Positions 7,781-16,564 of a stretch of DNA of 56,341 nt are shown here, one piece after another. The notes under the pieces are model-generated. The model was not told the DNA's origin. It worked only from the letters and a program-made list of their open reading frames with translations, and searched no databases. The translations under genes were made by a program, and so were the position numbers. This DNA is from Myxococcaceae bacterium (GTDB lineage: Bacteria > Myxococcota_A > Polyangia > Polyangiales > Ga0077539), in the NCBI GenBank assembly GCA_004297725.1, contig SCUS01000194.1, positions 1 to 56,341 of the forward strand. The letters run 5' to 3'. Positions within the stretch are counted from its first letter, which is position 1; each line of letters opens with the position of its first letter.

Positions 7781-9133
7781 TCAGAGGTTCATCTGGGGTA
7801 GGGAACGGACGTCGATCTGGCCGGTGACCACGGCGGAGATGAGGGCCGCGCGGCGCTCGCGGAGGAGGTCGATGGCAGACTGGGCGGCGGCGGTGAGGGC
7901 GTCGAGGCGGGCGGTCTCGGCGTCGAGGTGGGCGGTGATGGCGAGTTGCTCGGCGAGCGGCGGGACAGGTAGGGGCAAGTCCCGTACATCGTCTAGACTT
8001 AGCTGGATTTTCGTTCCTCCATAGCTCTGCGTATCAAACCATGTCTTTCCGACAATGGACAGAGCAGCGTAGGCCACCCAGACCGGAGACAAATAAGCCT
8101 GTCGTAGACGCGCAAGTGCGACGTGCTGGCTCACGTAAGCGCTGTCCAAGTCCTCGGGGACGACAGCGACGGATCCGAGAAAGGCCGTGATGGAGAACAA
8201 TACGTCGCCAGTCTGCACCCTGGTTCGAGAGCCCTCAGAGCCGTCAGGTACCTCGACTCGCTGGGCATCGGAAAGGTCCAGGCCAATTCCGTCTCGAGTA
8301 AGGTTGGCGATGCGAATAAACAAGGCTCCTGCGTCGGCGTAATAATCAGCCCATCCGCGAGAACCGCTCGTGAGGAAAACAAGGTCGCGCTTCAACGGCA
8401 TTGCTGCCCAATGTGCGGGCACGTCTCCGAGCCACTCCGTTCCTGAGGGCTTCATCGGCGCGTCAGGATTCAGACCCTTGGTGACCGCGTAGGAGATGAC
8501 GGCCTGCCGCTTCTCCTTCAACAGGTCGATCAGGCGTTGCTGCTCGGCCATCAGGGCGTCGATCTTCGCGGTCTCTCGGTCGAGAAACGAGGTAATCGCC
8601 GTTTGTTCGCTCAGTCGCGGGAACGGAAACCGATATCTTCTGAATCGCTCCGCTGGTAGGTGTTCAATCGTCGCCTCGTTGCCTCCCGCGACAAAGACCC
8701 CTTGATCTACTGCCACGGCCATCAGGTAGTAGAGGAATTTGCTGCTGTCTTCGTGATGTCGATAGGCCCTGAGCCGATGCAACGCCTTCTGGTAGAAGCA
8801 CTCCTGCAACTGTCCCGTCCAGATTGCCGATCGTCCAGGGTAGCTTCCACCCTCGTTCACCAGTAGATCGCCAGCACGAAGGCTGAACTTCACTCGGTCG
8901 CCTCCGCTGAAGTCCATCGTTGGAAGGTCCTGGGTGTTGATGGCGCCCCACTGTACGTCGAATACTCGAAGGTACGGCGCGAGGTGCTCGCCGGAAATCT
9001 TCGATGTATCCAGCATCTTTCCGAGCTGAACATTGTAGCGGTGTCCGATTGGAGTGACCTCCCAATGCGCCGGCACCTGCCCCAGCCACTCGACGCCGCT
9101 GTCCTTGTAGGCTGGATACCGTGGGAGGCTCAC
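7781..9133 (-). CDS. hsdS: Type I restriction enzyme, S (specificity) subunit
   Basis: The 450-residue subunit has two target-recognition domains in tandem, each introduced by a similar sequence (SGVEWLGQVPAHWE near residue 12, SGTEWLGDVPAHW near 231). Each is followed by a conserved helical spacer (LSEQTAITSFLDRETAKIDA and LAEQLAITAHLDAETARLDA). This is the standard architecture in which each TRD reads one half of a bipartite site and the helices set the spacing. GTG9133 is the start because GGAGGTGATCC, an 11-base complement to the 16S rRNA 3' end, ends directly before it. The DNA is less GC-rich than in housekeeping genes here, common for exchanged hsdS genes. Confidence 0.93.
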   Translation of the reverse strand: MSLPRYPAYKDSGVEWLGQVPAHWEVTPIGHRYNVQLGKMLDTSKISGEHLAPYLRVFDVQWGAINTQDLPTMDFSGGDRVKFSLRAGDLLVNEGGSYPGRSAIWTGQLQECFYQKALHRLRAYRHHEDSSKFLYYLMAVAVDQGVFVAGGNEATIEHLPAERFRRYRFPFPRLSEQTAITSFLDRETAKIDALMAEQQRLIDLLKEKRQAVISYAVTKGLNPDAPMKPSGTEWLGDVPAHWAAMPLKRDLVFLTSGSRGWADYYADAGALFIRIANLTRDGIGLDLSDAQRVEVPDGSEGSRTRVQTGDVLFSITAFLGSVAVVPEDLDSAYVSQHVALARLRQAYLSPVWVAYAALSIVGKTWFDTQSYGGTKIQLSLDDVRDLPLPVPPLAEQLAITAHLDAETARLDALTAAAQSAIDLLRERRAALISAVVTGQIDVRSLPQMNL

Positions 9134-9384
9134 GGATCACCTCCGACGCTTAGGGCCTGATCGTGGCAGAGGATCGTCGTAGAACTACTGGAAAAGAGGC
9201 TCTTGGGCAATCGGTCAGCAGATCGCTGACCAATTGGATCGGAGGCCCGTCGCAATCGGGCAGCCGTCTGCTGCCTGAACCCCAGCGTCCAACAAGCGAC
9301 CTGCACCCCACGCACCGCCGCCCCGCTGGCCTCATCGGTCGACCCGCCGGGCTCGCGGCCCGCGTCACCGCTCGCGCGGGTCAC
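9130..9384 (-). CDS. Possible small ORF between hsdM and hsdS
   Basis: An 84-codon frame starts with GTG9384, overlapping the hsdM stop as GTGA, and ends with TGA overlapping the hsdS GTG as GTGA. The four-base overlaps at both ends fit translational coupling. The sequence (residues rich in Arg, Ser, Thr and Ala; no hydrophobic core) resembles no family I know, and codon use is not clearly coding. It may be a genuine coupling peptide, a decayed gene, or chance. The stretch also holds a stem-loop (9209-9235) and the hsdS ribosome site. Confidence 0.3.
   Translation of the reverse strand: MTRASGDAGREPGGSTDEASGAAVRGVQVACWTLGFRQQTAARLRRASDPIGQRSADRLPKSLFSSSSTTILCHDQALSVGGDP
9134..9144 (-). promoter_or_regulatory. 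Full-length Shine-Dalgarno for hsdS
   Basis: On the minus strand GGAGGTGATCC sits immediately before GTG9133, with six bases between GGAGG and GTG. All eleven bases can pair with the conserved 3' end of 16S rRNA. Most genes in the window have weak or no ribosome sites, so this one is exceptional and fixes the hsdS start. Confidence 0.8.
9209..9235. other. Inverted repeat in the hsdM-hsdS gap
   Basis: GGTCAGC (9213-9219) and GCTGACC (9225-9231) are perfect inverted arms around AGATC. AATC/AATT extends each side with one mismatch, making arms of 11 bases. It could be an RNA hairpin that tunes hsdS translation or a protein-binding operator. Confidence 0.45.
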
Positions 9385-11123
9385 TGCGACAGCCCCCCGA
9401 TCATGGCGACGATGCGGTCGGTCACGACCTTCAGCTCGGCGTCGATGACCTCCAGCGGGCGCGGCGGCTTGAACACATAGAAGTGCCGGTTGAAGGGGAT
9501 CTCATACCCGACCTTCGTCTTCTCCTCGTCGATCCACGCGTCGGGCGCGTGGGGCAGCACCTCGCGCTCGAAGTACGCATTGATGTCCTCCCCCAGCGGG
9601 ACGTTCTCGGTGTCGCGCAGCTCGGCGTCGGCGACGGGCTTGCCCTTCCCCTTGCCCTTGGTGGCGAGCACCACCTTCCCCTTCTCGTCGCGCAAGGGGC
9701 GCTCGACGGTGATGGTGGAGTATCCGAAGTCTTCATTCCTGAAGACCCGGCTGATGGGTACTCCGTCGCGCGTCACCTCCTCGCACGCGCCGAAGATCTT
9801 CACGATGTCGTCGATGTGCGCGGGGCTGAGCTCCTTGCGCTTGCTGCCGAGGCTCTTTCGCATCTTCTGCCAGAACCCGCTGGCGTCGATGAGCTGCACC
9901 CGCCCCTTGCGCTTCGGCTCCTTGTGGTTGGTGACGATCCACACGTAGGTGCTGATGCCGGTGTTGTAGAACATGTCCGTCGGCAGCCCGATGATGGCCT
10001 CGACGAGGTCGTTCTCCAGCATGTAGCGGCGAATCTCGCTCTCGCCGGAGCCCGCCCCTCCGGTGAAGAGGGGAGAGCCATTGAGCACGATGCCAAAGCG
10101 GCTGCCGCCTTCGAGGGCGGGGCGCATCTTGGACACGAGGTGCAGCAGGAAGAGCAGCGACCCGTCGCTCACCCTGGGCAGCCCCGGGCCGAAGCGCCCG
10201 TTGAAGCCCTGCTGCTCGGCCTCGCGGCGCACCTCCTTCTCGATCTTCTTCCACTCCACCCCGAAGGGGGGATTGGAGAGCATGTAGTCGAAACGCTGCC
10301 CGGGGAGCCCGTCTTGCGAGAGGGTGTTGCCGAAGCGGATGTTCTCGACGCTCTGCCCCTTGATGAGCATGTCGGCCTTGCAGATGGCGTAGGACTCGGG
10401 GTTGAGCTCCTGGCCGAACATGGTGAGCCGGGCGCTGGGGTTGTACTGCTGGAGGTACTCCCCGGCGACGCTGAGCATGCCGCCCGTCCCCGCGGTGGGG
10501 TCGTAGATGGTGCGCACGGCGCCGGGCCTGCCGAGGGCGTCGGTGTCTTCATTGAAGAGCAGGTCGACCATGAGTCGGATGACCTCGCGCGGGGTGAAGT
10601 GCTCCCCGGCGGTCTCGTTGGAGAGCTCGGCGAACTTGCGGATGAGCTCCTCGAAGACGGCGCCCATCTGGGCGTTGTCGACCGTTCTGGGGTGGAGGTC
10701 GACGTGCGCGAAGCGCTCGGTGACGAGGTAGAGGAGGCCGGACTTGTGGAGCCGGTCGATCTGCGTGTGGAAGTCGAAGCGCTCGAAGATGTCGCGCACC
10801 TCCGGGGAGAAGGCGGCGACGTAGGCGCGGAGGTTCTCGGCGACGTGGTCCTGATCGCCGATGAGGGAGGGGAGGTCGAGGGCGGAGTCGTTGTAGAAGC
10901 CGTGGCCGGATTTGCTCTTGAGGAAGGGCGCCGGGTTGAGCCCGCGCTTCTCTCGGAGGGCCTTCTCGGCGAGCACGGCGGCCCGCGTCGGGGCGAGCAC
11001 GCAGTCGAGCCGCCGCAGCACGGTGAAGGGCAGGATGACCTTGCCGTACTCGGATTGCTTGTAGTCACCGCGCAGGAGGTCGGCGACCGACCAGAGGAAG
11101 GAGGAGAGGTTCGCTTCGGCCAT
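9381..11123 (-). CDS. hsdM: Type I restriction enzyme, M (N6-adenine methyltransferase) subunit
   Basis: This 580-residue subunit methylates adenines with S-adenosylmethionine and forms the M2S core. The HsdM N-terminal domain begins NLSSFLWSVADLLRGDYKQS. The SAM-binding motif I is DPTAGTGGML (208-217) and the catalytic motif IV is NPPF (284-287). I chose ATG11123 because the family consistently starts just before this NLSSFLW sequence; an in-frame start 48 bases upstream would add an unconserved extension. There is no clear ribosome site. It is the first gene of the operon, so the promoter should lie in 11124-11276. Confidence 0.95.
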   Translation of the reverse strand: MAEANLSSFLWSVADLLRGDYKQSEYGKVILPFTVLRRLDCVLAPTRAAVLAEKALREKRGLNPAPFLKSKSGHGFYNDSALDLPSLIGDQDHVAENLRAYVAAFSPEVRDIFERFDFHTQIDRLHKSGLLYLVTERFAHVDLHPRTVDNAQMGAVFEELIRKFAELSNETAGEHFTPREVIRLMVDLLFNEDTDALGRPGAVRTIYDPTAGTGGMLSVAGEYLQQYNPSARLTMFGQELNPESYAICKADMLIKGQSVENIRFGNTLSQDGLPGQRFDYMLSNPPFGVEWKKIEKEVRREAEQQGFNGRFGPGLPRVSDGSLLFLLHLVSKMRPALEGGSRFGIVLNGSPLFTGGAGSGESEIRRYMLENDLVEAIIGLPTDMFYNTGISTYVWIVTNHKEPKRKGRVQLIDASGFWQKMRKSLGSKRKELSPAHIDDIVKIFGACEEVTRDGVPISRVFRNEDFGYSTITVERPLRDEKGKVVLATKGKGKGKPVADAELRDTENVPLGEDINAYFEREVLPHAPDAWIDEEKTKVGYEIPFNRHFYVFKPPRPLEVIDAELKVVTDRIVAMIGGLSQ

Positions 11124-11276
11124 GGTGGGGAGTTGGCCGGGAGACAACCACGGCCGTACTACGCGGCTCAAGGAGAGATGAGGGGCCCCGCCGGGGCGGA
11201 GCGCTCATCCCACATCGCCACCGCGATAGTCGGGCGCGGAGCGCGGCGGGCGACGAGAGCACAGCGCCAGCGCGGA

Positions 11277-12317
11277 TCAGAAGACGGGGTAGCTGCCCTC
11301 GATCGCGCGGAGCACCGCGGCGCCCGACGCGGTCGCAGGGTTGGGGAAGCTCGATCGCAGCGCTCGGTTCGCGATCCAGGCCTGCGCGCGGTAGTGCGGG
11401 TTGAACGACGCCTCCCAGGAGGCGCTGTGGTTCTGGAGGCAGTGCGCGGCCCAGGCGTCGTCCCACCCGGAGGTGCCGCCGTAGCCCGCGAGGCAGGTCG
11501 CCTGGCTCACGCTGGTCGTGCCCGCGAGGTAGCGGCACCACTCGTCGCGCGTCAGCGAATTGATGCGGCAATAGCAGGTCCCGCAGAAGCCCGTGCGCGA
11601 GCCGACGCCGTAGGTCACACCCATGAGGAATGGAAACACCTGGCCCTCGTCGATCTGACCCTCGAGGGGGAAGATCCGCGACGACTGGCTCATCGTGTGC
11701 TGCGCGATGCGCACGAGGCACGCCTCGTAGTTCGCCGGGTCGCGGGTGCGCAGCGCGGCCACCGGGGCGATGAGCTCCGCCGCATCGACGATCCACGCGC
11801 CGACGCGGGCGGGCGTCGGGTTGGCGACGGTGACCACCAGGCCCGCGCCGTAGGTGCAGCGCTGCGCCGGGTGGGGCCACGAGCGCCACGTCACCGGCCG
11901 GCAGGCGCCCTCGACATAGGGGCGTGCGGACAGCGCGCGGACGAGCGCCGACGGCACCGGGAGCGAGGGCGTCGTGGGGCGATCGGCGGTCGGGGCGTCG
12001 ACCCGCGCAGGCACATCCCGCGCGACGACGTCCAGCGCGACGACGTCCCGCGAAGCGTCGGGCGCGGTCGCGTCACGCACCGCGGCGTCGAGCGCGGCGG
12101 CGTCACGCACCGCGGCGTCGAGCGCGGCGGCGTCCCGGGTCGGCGCGTCGACCGCCATCGGACCGGTGTCCGTGGGCGACGGCGGTCCGAGGTCCTCGAT
12201 GGTCGGCGAGCCCACGTCGTCGAACGCCACCCCGGCGTCGGGCGAGGCGTCCACGGAGGGCGCAGGGGCTCCCGAACACCCCACCAGCAAGACCATCGCG
12301 CACCATCGCCTCAACAT
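11277..12317 (-). CDS. Lipoprotein with DAA/DAP linker, unknown outer domain
   Basis: A 346-residue protein starting at ATG12317 (GAGG eight bases upstream). It has a short signal peptide and lipobox (LLRR-type start, then VLLVGC) giving a lipidated Cys. A low-complexity Asp/Ala/Val/Pro linker of roughly 100 residues follows, including RDAAALDAAV repeated twice. The C-terminal 200 residues hold paired cysteines (FCGTCYCRINSL) and aromatic motifs; I do not recognise the fold. It is divergent from the GH18 lipoprotein, with 98 bases between starts. Likely an outer-membrane surface lipoprotein. Confidence 0.75.
   Translation of the reverse strand: MLRRWCAMVLLVGCSGAPAPSVDASPDAGVAFDDVGSPTIEDLGPPSPTDTGPMAVDAPTRDAAALDAAVRDAAALDAAVRDATAPDASRDVVALDVVARDVPARVDAPTADRPTTPSLPVPSALVRALSARPYVEGACRPVTWRSWPHPAQRCTYGAGLVVTVANPTPARVGAWIVDAAELIAPVAALRTRDPANYEACLVRIAQHTMSQSSRIFPLEGQIDEGQVFPFLMGVTYGVGSRTGFCGTCYCRINSLTRDEWCRYLAGTTSVSQATCLAGYGGTSGWDDAWAAHCLQNHSASWEASFNPHYRAQAWIANRALRSSFPNPATASGAAVLRAIEGSYPVF
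12070..12129. repeat. 30-bp perfect tandem repeat (linker coding)
   Basis: Two identical 30-base units at 12070-12099 and 12100-12129, inside the lipoprotein linker, encode RDAAALDAAV twice. Perfect identity suggests a recent duplication. Confidence 0.85.
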
Positions 12318-12415
12318 CGGCAGGACCTCGATGGAGGACGCTACCATCCACCCCTCGGCGGGGTCGCTCTCCGACGTCGTTGACGACGCGAGGCGCCTCC
12401 GCGAATGCTCGCGCG

Positions 12416-13714
12416 ATGACCTCGCGCGCGTCCTGGCTGCTCGTCGTGACCGCGCTCGGCTGCGCTCCCGGCGGCTCCGTGCTCACCGACGCGAGCGTCC
12501 CGCCCGACGCCGCCGTCGCCACGGACCGTCCGACCGTGGACGCCCCTGCGTCGCCTGATGGATCGTCGACCGATGCCAGCTCGGCCATGGACGTGTCGGC
12601 CGTCGACGCGCCCCTCGACGCGCCCGTCGACGCGCCCCTCGACGCCTCCGCCGATGTCACCGCCGACGCGCCCTCGCCGCGGGGCGCGCTCTGGGTCACC
12701 GGCTACTACGCCGGGTGGATGCAGGACGCTGTTCCCCCGCAGGCGCTCGCGCTCTCGTCGCTGACGCACGTGATCCACTTCTCGCTCGTGCCGCGCGCTG
12801 ACGGATCGCTCGACGCCACGGAGAACGGACTCGGCGCGACGCACGCTCGGGCCATCGTGTCGGCCGCGCACGCCGCGCGCCGCCGGGTGCTGGTCTCCAT
12901 CGGCGGCGCGGGCACGCGCGCCCTGTTCGTTCGGGCGTGGGCGCCGGGCACGCGGTCGACCTTCGTGGCGAACATCGTCCGCTTCGTCGCCGACCACGGG
13001 TACGACGGCGCCGACGTCGACGTCGAGCCGCTCGAGGCCGGCGATGCGAACGCGTTTCAGGCCTTCGCCCGAGCGCTGCACGCCTCCCTGCGGGCGCGCG
13101 ACCCGGACGCCCTGCTCACCGCCGCGGTCGGCGATGCGCCGTCGGTCTACGTCCCGGTGCAGGGCCTCTTCGACCAGCTCAACGTGATGACCTACGACAC
13201 CTCGGGTCCGTGGCCGGGCTGGGTCACCTGGCACAACACCCCCCTTCGCAACGGCGGCGCCCGCTTCCCCTCCACCGGCGCCCCGCTGCCCTCCGTCGAC
13301 TCGCTCATCACGGCCTTCGCGCGCGCCGGCGTCGACCGCGCGCGGCTCGGCGTCGGCATCGACTTCTACGGCTACGACTGGTCCGGCGCGTCGGGCCCGC
13401 TGCAGCCGATCGCGGGCGTGACGACGCGCACCCTCAGCTACGCGGCGCTGCTCGACCGCTACGAAGGTCGCGCCTCGCTGCGCTGGGACGCCGCCGCGTC
13501 GGTGCCGTACCTCTCGCTGCCGCCCGCGGGCTCCGAGCCCGCGCACTTCGTCTCCTTCGATGACGCGCGCTCCGGGGCCGCGAAGGTCGACTACGCCCGC
13601 CGCGAGGGCCTCGGCGGCGCGATGATCTGGGAGATCGCCGGAGGACACCGGACGAGCGCTCTGGCCGCCGAGCGCGAGGCGCTGCTCACCGCCATCGGGG
13701 CCGCGGCGCGCTGA
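12416..13714 (+). CDS. GH18 chitinase-like lipoprotein
   Basis: The 432-residue product has a lipobox (LLVVTALGC, Cys16), an Asp-Ala-Pro linker (about 24-88) and a glycoside hydrolase 18 TIM barrel (about 92-425). The hallmarks are present: SIGG at 161-164, the catalytic DGxDxDxE as DGADVDVE with general acid E204, and MTYD near 258-261. GH18 enzymes cleave beta-1,4-GlcNAc polymers by substrate-assisted catalysis. The motif is intact, so activity is likely, on chitin, peptidoglycan or glycoprotein glycans. The lipid anchor implies action at the cell surface. ATG12416 is chosen because the signal peptide starts there; the longer upstream frame is not secreted-like. Confidence 0.9.
   Translation: MTSRASWLLVVTALGCAPGGSVLTDASVPPDAAVATDRPTVDAPASPDGSSTDASSAMDVSAVDAPLDAPVDAPLDASADVTADAPSPRGALWVTGYYAGWMQDAVPPQALALSSLTHVIHFSLVPRADGSLDATENGLGATHARAIVSAAHAARRRVLVSIGGAGTRALFVRAWAPGTRSTFVANIVRFVADHGYDGADVDVEPLEAGDANAFQAFARALHASLRARDPDALLTAAVGDAPSVYVPVQGLFDQLNVMTYDTSGPWPGWVTWHNTPLRNGGARFPSTGAPLPSVDSLITAFARAGVDRARLGVGIDFYGYDWSGASGPLQPIAGVTTRTLSYAALLDRYEGRASLRWDAAASVPYLSLPPAGSEPAHFVSFDDARSGAAKVDYARREGLGGAMIWEIAGGHRTSALAAEREALLTAIGAAAR
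12602..12649. repeat. 12-bp tandem repeat (linker coding)
   Basis: Four units of about 12 bases alternating GTCGACGCGCCC and CTCGACGCGCCC (the last diverged) encode VDAP/LDAP in the GH18 lipoprotein linker. Confidence 0.8.
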
Positions 13715-13756
13715 GCGACGGCATCGGGCGCTTCGCCGACGCCGATCGCGTCCCGG

Positions 13757-15322
13757 TCACTTCAGCGGCTTGCTCGTGTGCTCCTTGCCGTCGAAGCGGA
13801 GGAGCGTCGGGCGTCCGTCGAACTGCGTCGCCAGCGAGCAGGGGCGCCGCCAGACCCGGAAGAGGTTCTTCAGGGTCTCCTTGCCCTTCTCCTGATCGAG
13901 GTCGACGCCCTGGTGCTCGTGGCGCAGCAGGAGCTCGCCGCGGTTCTCGAAGTTGCCGTCTTCGACGTAGATGAAGGGGTTTCCGAAGTTGGTCATCTGG
14001 AAGAGGAGCTTCTCCTTGATGGCCTTGAACTCCCGGGTGTCGATCTCGAAGCGGTCGTTGCGGTTCGACCACGCGTAGGTGAACAGCTTGTGCTCCATGA
14101 CGAACTCCGGCGTCAGGAACTCATCGATGAACATCACGTCCGTGTAGAGCGCGCGCACCTCGAAGATCTTCTTGCGCCCCAAGCCCAGCTGCCGGTCCCA
14201 GTGCAGCCGGTCTTCGAGGTTGGTGCAGTCCTCCCACTCCTTGCCGAAGCGGCCCTTGTTCCATCGCTCTTCGATGTTGCGATAGAGCTCGACGCCCAGC
14301 TTGTAGGGGTTGAGGTTCTTCCCTCCGCCGCCCATCACCGAGGCGTTGCGGTCGGAGTAGTCGATGATCTCGCTCGCGTCGCACGCGTAGCCGGTCATGA
14401 TGTTCGAGTGCCAGAAGCTTGCCCAGCCTTCGTTCATGACCTTGGTCTGCGCCTGCGGCCAGAAGTAGTAGGCCTCCTCGCGGATCACCTCCAGCACGTC
14501 GCGCTCCCAGCGCTCCAGCGGGGCGTTCTCCAGAAGGAACCACAGCACGTCCCGCGTCGGGCTCTCGGGGAAGCGCTTGGCCTTCGCCGCCTCGGCGTCC
14601 ATCTTCGCGCGCTGCGCGTCGAGGTACTCCTTGGGGTTGATGAACGAGTCCATGTACCCGCTCGACTTCAGCCTTGGAACCTCCTCGGCGGGCGCGTTCT
14701 CGTCCTTCTCCGGCACCCTCGGGCGGCCCTCCAGCATGCGGCCCGGCGGGTCGATGAGGTTCTCCAGCGAGTGGCACACGTCGATGAACTCCTCCACGGG
14801 GCTCACCCCGTAGCGGTCCATGTGTCGGCGCACCCGCGAGGCGTGGTTGGCGAAGGTGTCGATCCATTTGCGCGTGGGCAGCCGGTCCATGCGCGACACC
14901 ACCATGTCCTCCGCGCGCCCCGGGGGGCGGCGGTCCTGGTCGGTGACCTTGAAGGCGTAGTTGTTCTTGAAGAAGTCGTTGTGACCGCAGACGTGCGCCA
15001 TCACCAGCTTCTGGTCGGTGAGCGAGTTGCCCTCCAGCAGGTAGGCCACGCAGGGGTTGTTGTTGATCACCATCTCGTAGATGCGTGACAACCCATACTC
15101 ACTCGACTTCTTCAGCCGCTCGTAGTCCATCCCCCAGCGCCAGTGGGGATAGCGCGTCGGGAAGCCTCCATAGGAGGCCACCTCGTTCATCTCGTCGAAG
15201 CTCAGCACCTCGAAGACCTGGGGGAAGAAATCGAGCCCGCTGCGGCGGGCGTAGGCCTCGATCTTCTCCTGCCACTCGCGCAGATACTCCGGAAGCGCCT
15301 CCCGCAGGCCGGTGGATGCCAT
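13757..15322 (-). CDS. SpoVR family protein
   Basis: This 521-residue protein matches the SpoVR family along its length: LPEYLREWQEKIEAYARRSG near the start, then FEVLSFDEMNEVASYGGFP, YEMVINNNPCVAYLLE and VMAHVCGHNDFFKNN. In Bacillus SpoVR is needed for spore cortex formation; in proteobacteria the homologue YcgB is a stress/stationary-phase protein. The biochemical activity is not established. ATG15322 directly abuts the stop of the DUF444 gene (TAGATG), so the pair is translationally coupled. The C-terminus ends SKPLK at 13757. Confidence 0.92.
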   Translation of the reverse strand: MASTGLREALPEYLREWQEKIEAYARRSGLDFFPQVFEVLSFDEMNEVASYGGFPTRYPHWRWGMDYERLKKSSEYGLSRIYEMVINNNPCVAYLLEGNSLTDQKLVMAHVCGHNDFFKNNYAFKVTDQDRRPPGRAEDMVVSRMDRLPTRKWIDTFANHASRVRRHMDRYGVSPVEEFIDVCHSLENLIDPPGRMLEGRPRVPEKDENAPAEEVPRLKSSGYMDSFINPKEYLDAQRAKMDAEAAKAKRFPESPTRDVLWFLLENAPLERWERDVLEVIREEAYYFWPQAQTKVMNEGWASFWHSNIMTGYACDASEIIDYSDRNASVMGGGGKNLNPYKLGVELYRNIEERWNKGRFGKEWEDCTNLEDRLHWDRQLGLGRKKIFEVRALYTDVMFIDEFLTPEFVMEHKLFTYAWSNRNDRFEIDTREFKAIKEKLLFQMTNFGNPFIYVEDGNFENRGELLLRHEHQGVDLDQEKGKETLKNLFRVWRRPCSLATQFDGRPTLLRFDGKEHTSKPLK

Positions 15323-16435
15323 CTATCGCCCCTTCCCCAGGAATTCCTTGATCGACTCCATGATGGCGTCCTTGTCGCGAATCTCCGAGGTCACCACGCG
15401 CTCGTCCTTGCCGAGGTGCTCCCGAAGGTCTTTCACGAATTGCCCCGACCCGTAGGGGCTCTCGACCTGGCCGTAACAGAACATGTTCGAGCCCGGCAGG
15501 ATCTTGCTCTTCAAGATCTCCACGCACTGCAGCGTGTCGTCCACGGACCAGTTGTCCCCGTCGCTGAAGTGGAAGGGATAGACGTTCCAGTCCGAGGAGG
15601 GGAAGCGGTGCGCGAGGATCTCCGCGCAGAGCTTGTACGCCGAGGAGATCATCGTGCCGCCGGACTCCCGGGTGTGGAAGAAGGTCTCGCGGTCGACCTC
15701 CCGCGCGACGGCGTCGTGGATGATGTAGACCGACTCGAGGCCCGTGTATTGAGAGCGCAGCCACGTATCGAGCCAGAAGCTCTCGATGCGCACGATCTCC
15801 TTCTGCTCGTCTCCCATGGAGCCCGAGACGTCCATCATGTAGACGATGACGGCGTTGGCGACGGGCTGCACGCTGGTGCTGGTGCCGCGGTAGCGCCGGT
15901 CTTCTCGGATGGGCACGATCGCCGGCTTCGAGGGGTTGTAGACCCCCGAGGAGATCTGACGCTTCAGGGCCTCGCGGTAGGTGCGACGGAAGTGGCGCAG
16001 CGACTCCGGGCCCGAGCGCTGGATGCCGGTGTACTTGTCCCGGTCGGCCACGATGCGGGCCTTGCCCTTGGGCTCGATGCGAGGGAGCTGGAGTTCTTCC
16101 CCGAGGATCTTCGCCAGGTCATCGAGCGCGACCTCGACCTCCAGCGCGTGCTCTCCGGCGTCCTTGCCGGCCTTGCCCTTGCCCTCTCCCTCGCCCTCCT
16201 CGCCGCCGTCCATCGGGTCGCCGGGCTCGCCCTTGCCGCGCCCGACGCCGCCGGACTGCTTCTCGCCGAAGCGGAAGCGCGGCAGGTCGATCTGCGGCAC
16301 CGGGATGGTCACCGTGTCCTTGCCCTGCCGGGCGACGAGGTCGCCGTGCGAGATGTATCGCTTGAGGTTCTCGCGGATGCGGCCCTTCACGATGTCCCGG
16401 AAGCGCGCGTGGTCCTGGTCGATCTTGAGCGCCAT
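15323..16435 (-). CDS. DUF444 (YeaH/YhbH) family protein with von Willebrand A-like fold
   Basis: The 370-residue protein starts at ATG16435 (AAAGGTGATC about ten bases upstream). Its N-terminal MALKIDQDHARFRDIVKGRI is followed by a Gly/Lys/Glu-rich linker (roughly 62-95). The VWA-type domain carries the metal-site signature DVSGS in YMMDVSGSMGDEQKE. The family is normally encoded as prkA-yeaH-spoVR, where PrkA is a Ser kinase, and the set acts in sporulation or nitrogen/stationary stress. Here yeaH and spoVR are directly joined, but no prkA is found in the window. Confidence 0.92.
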   Translation of the reverse strand: MALKIDQDHARFRDIVKGRIRENLKRYISHGDLVARQGKDTVTIPVPQIDLPRFRFGEKQSGGVGRGKGEPGDPMDGGEEGEGEGKGKAGKDAGEHALEVEVALDDLAKILGEELQLPRIEPKGKARIVADRDKYTGIQRSGPESLRHFRRTYREALKRQISSGVYNPSKPAIVPIREDRRYRGTSTSVQPVANAVIVYMMDVSGSMGDEQKEIVRIESFWLDTWLRSQYTGLESVYIIHDAVAREVDRETFFHTRESGGTMISSAYKLCAEILAHRFPSSDWNVYPFHFSDGDNWSVDDTLQCVEILKSKILPGSNMFCYGQVESPYGSGQFVKDLREHLGKDERVVTSEIRDKDAIMESIKEFLGKGR

Positions 16436-16564
16436 CGTTCGTCGATCACCTTTGCCCGCGGGTTCGCCGAGACGATCATCGCCGCGCGCGCCCGGAGTAG
16501 AGGGCACCGTACCACGGCGCGCCGAGACGACGAGGACAGAGCTCGCCGACGCCGGACTACCGTC

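Noticed and set aside
9134..9144. Fragment of 16S rRNA 3' end (GGATCACCTCC)
   Set aside because: Only 11 bases match, and on the minus strand it is exactly the Shine-Dalgarno of hsdS, which explains it fully.
548..11123. Genomic island inserted at tRNA-Ala carrying the RM operon
   Set aside because: There is no integrase, no repeat of the tRNA 3' end, and normal-looking genes (695-2761) lie between the tRNA and the RM operon. The operon may still be acquired, but not by this route on the evidence here.
9483..12383. 966-codon plus-strand frame opposite hsdM and the next lipoprotein
   Set aside because: It is an antisense shadow of well-identified genes on the minus strand. Long open frames on the opposite strand are common in GC-rich DNA, and the translation is low-complexity with no domain.
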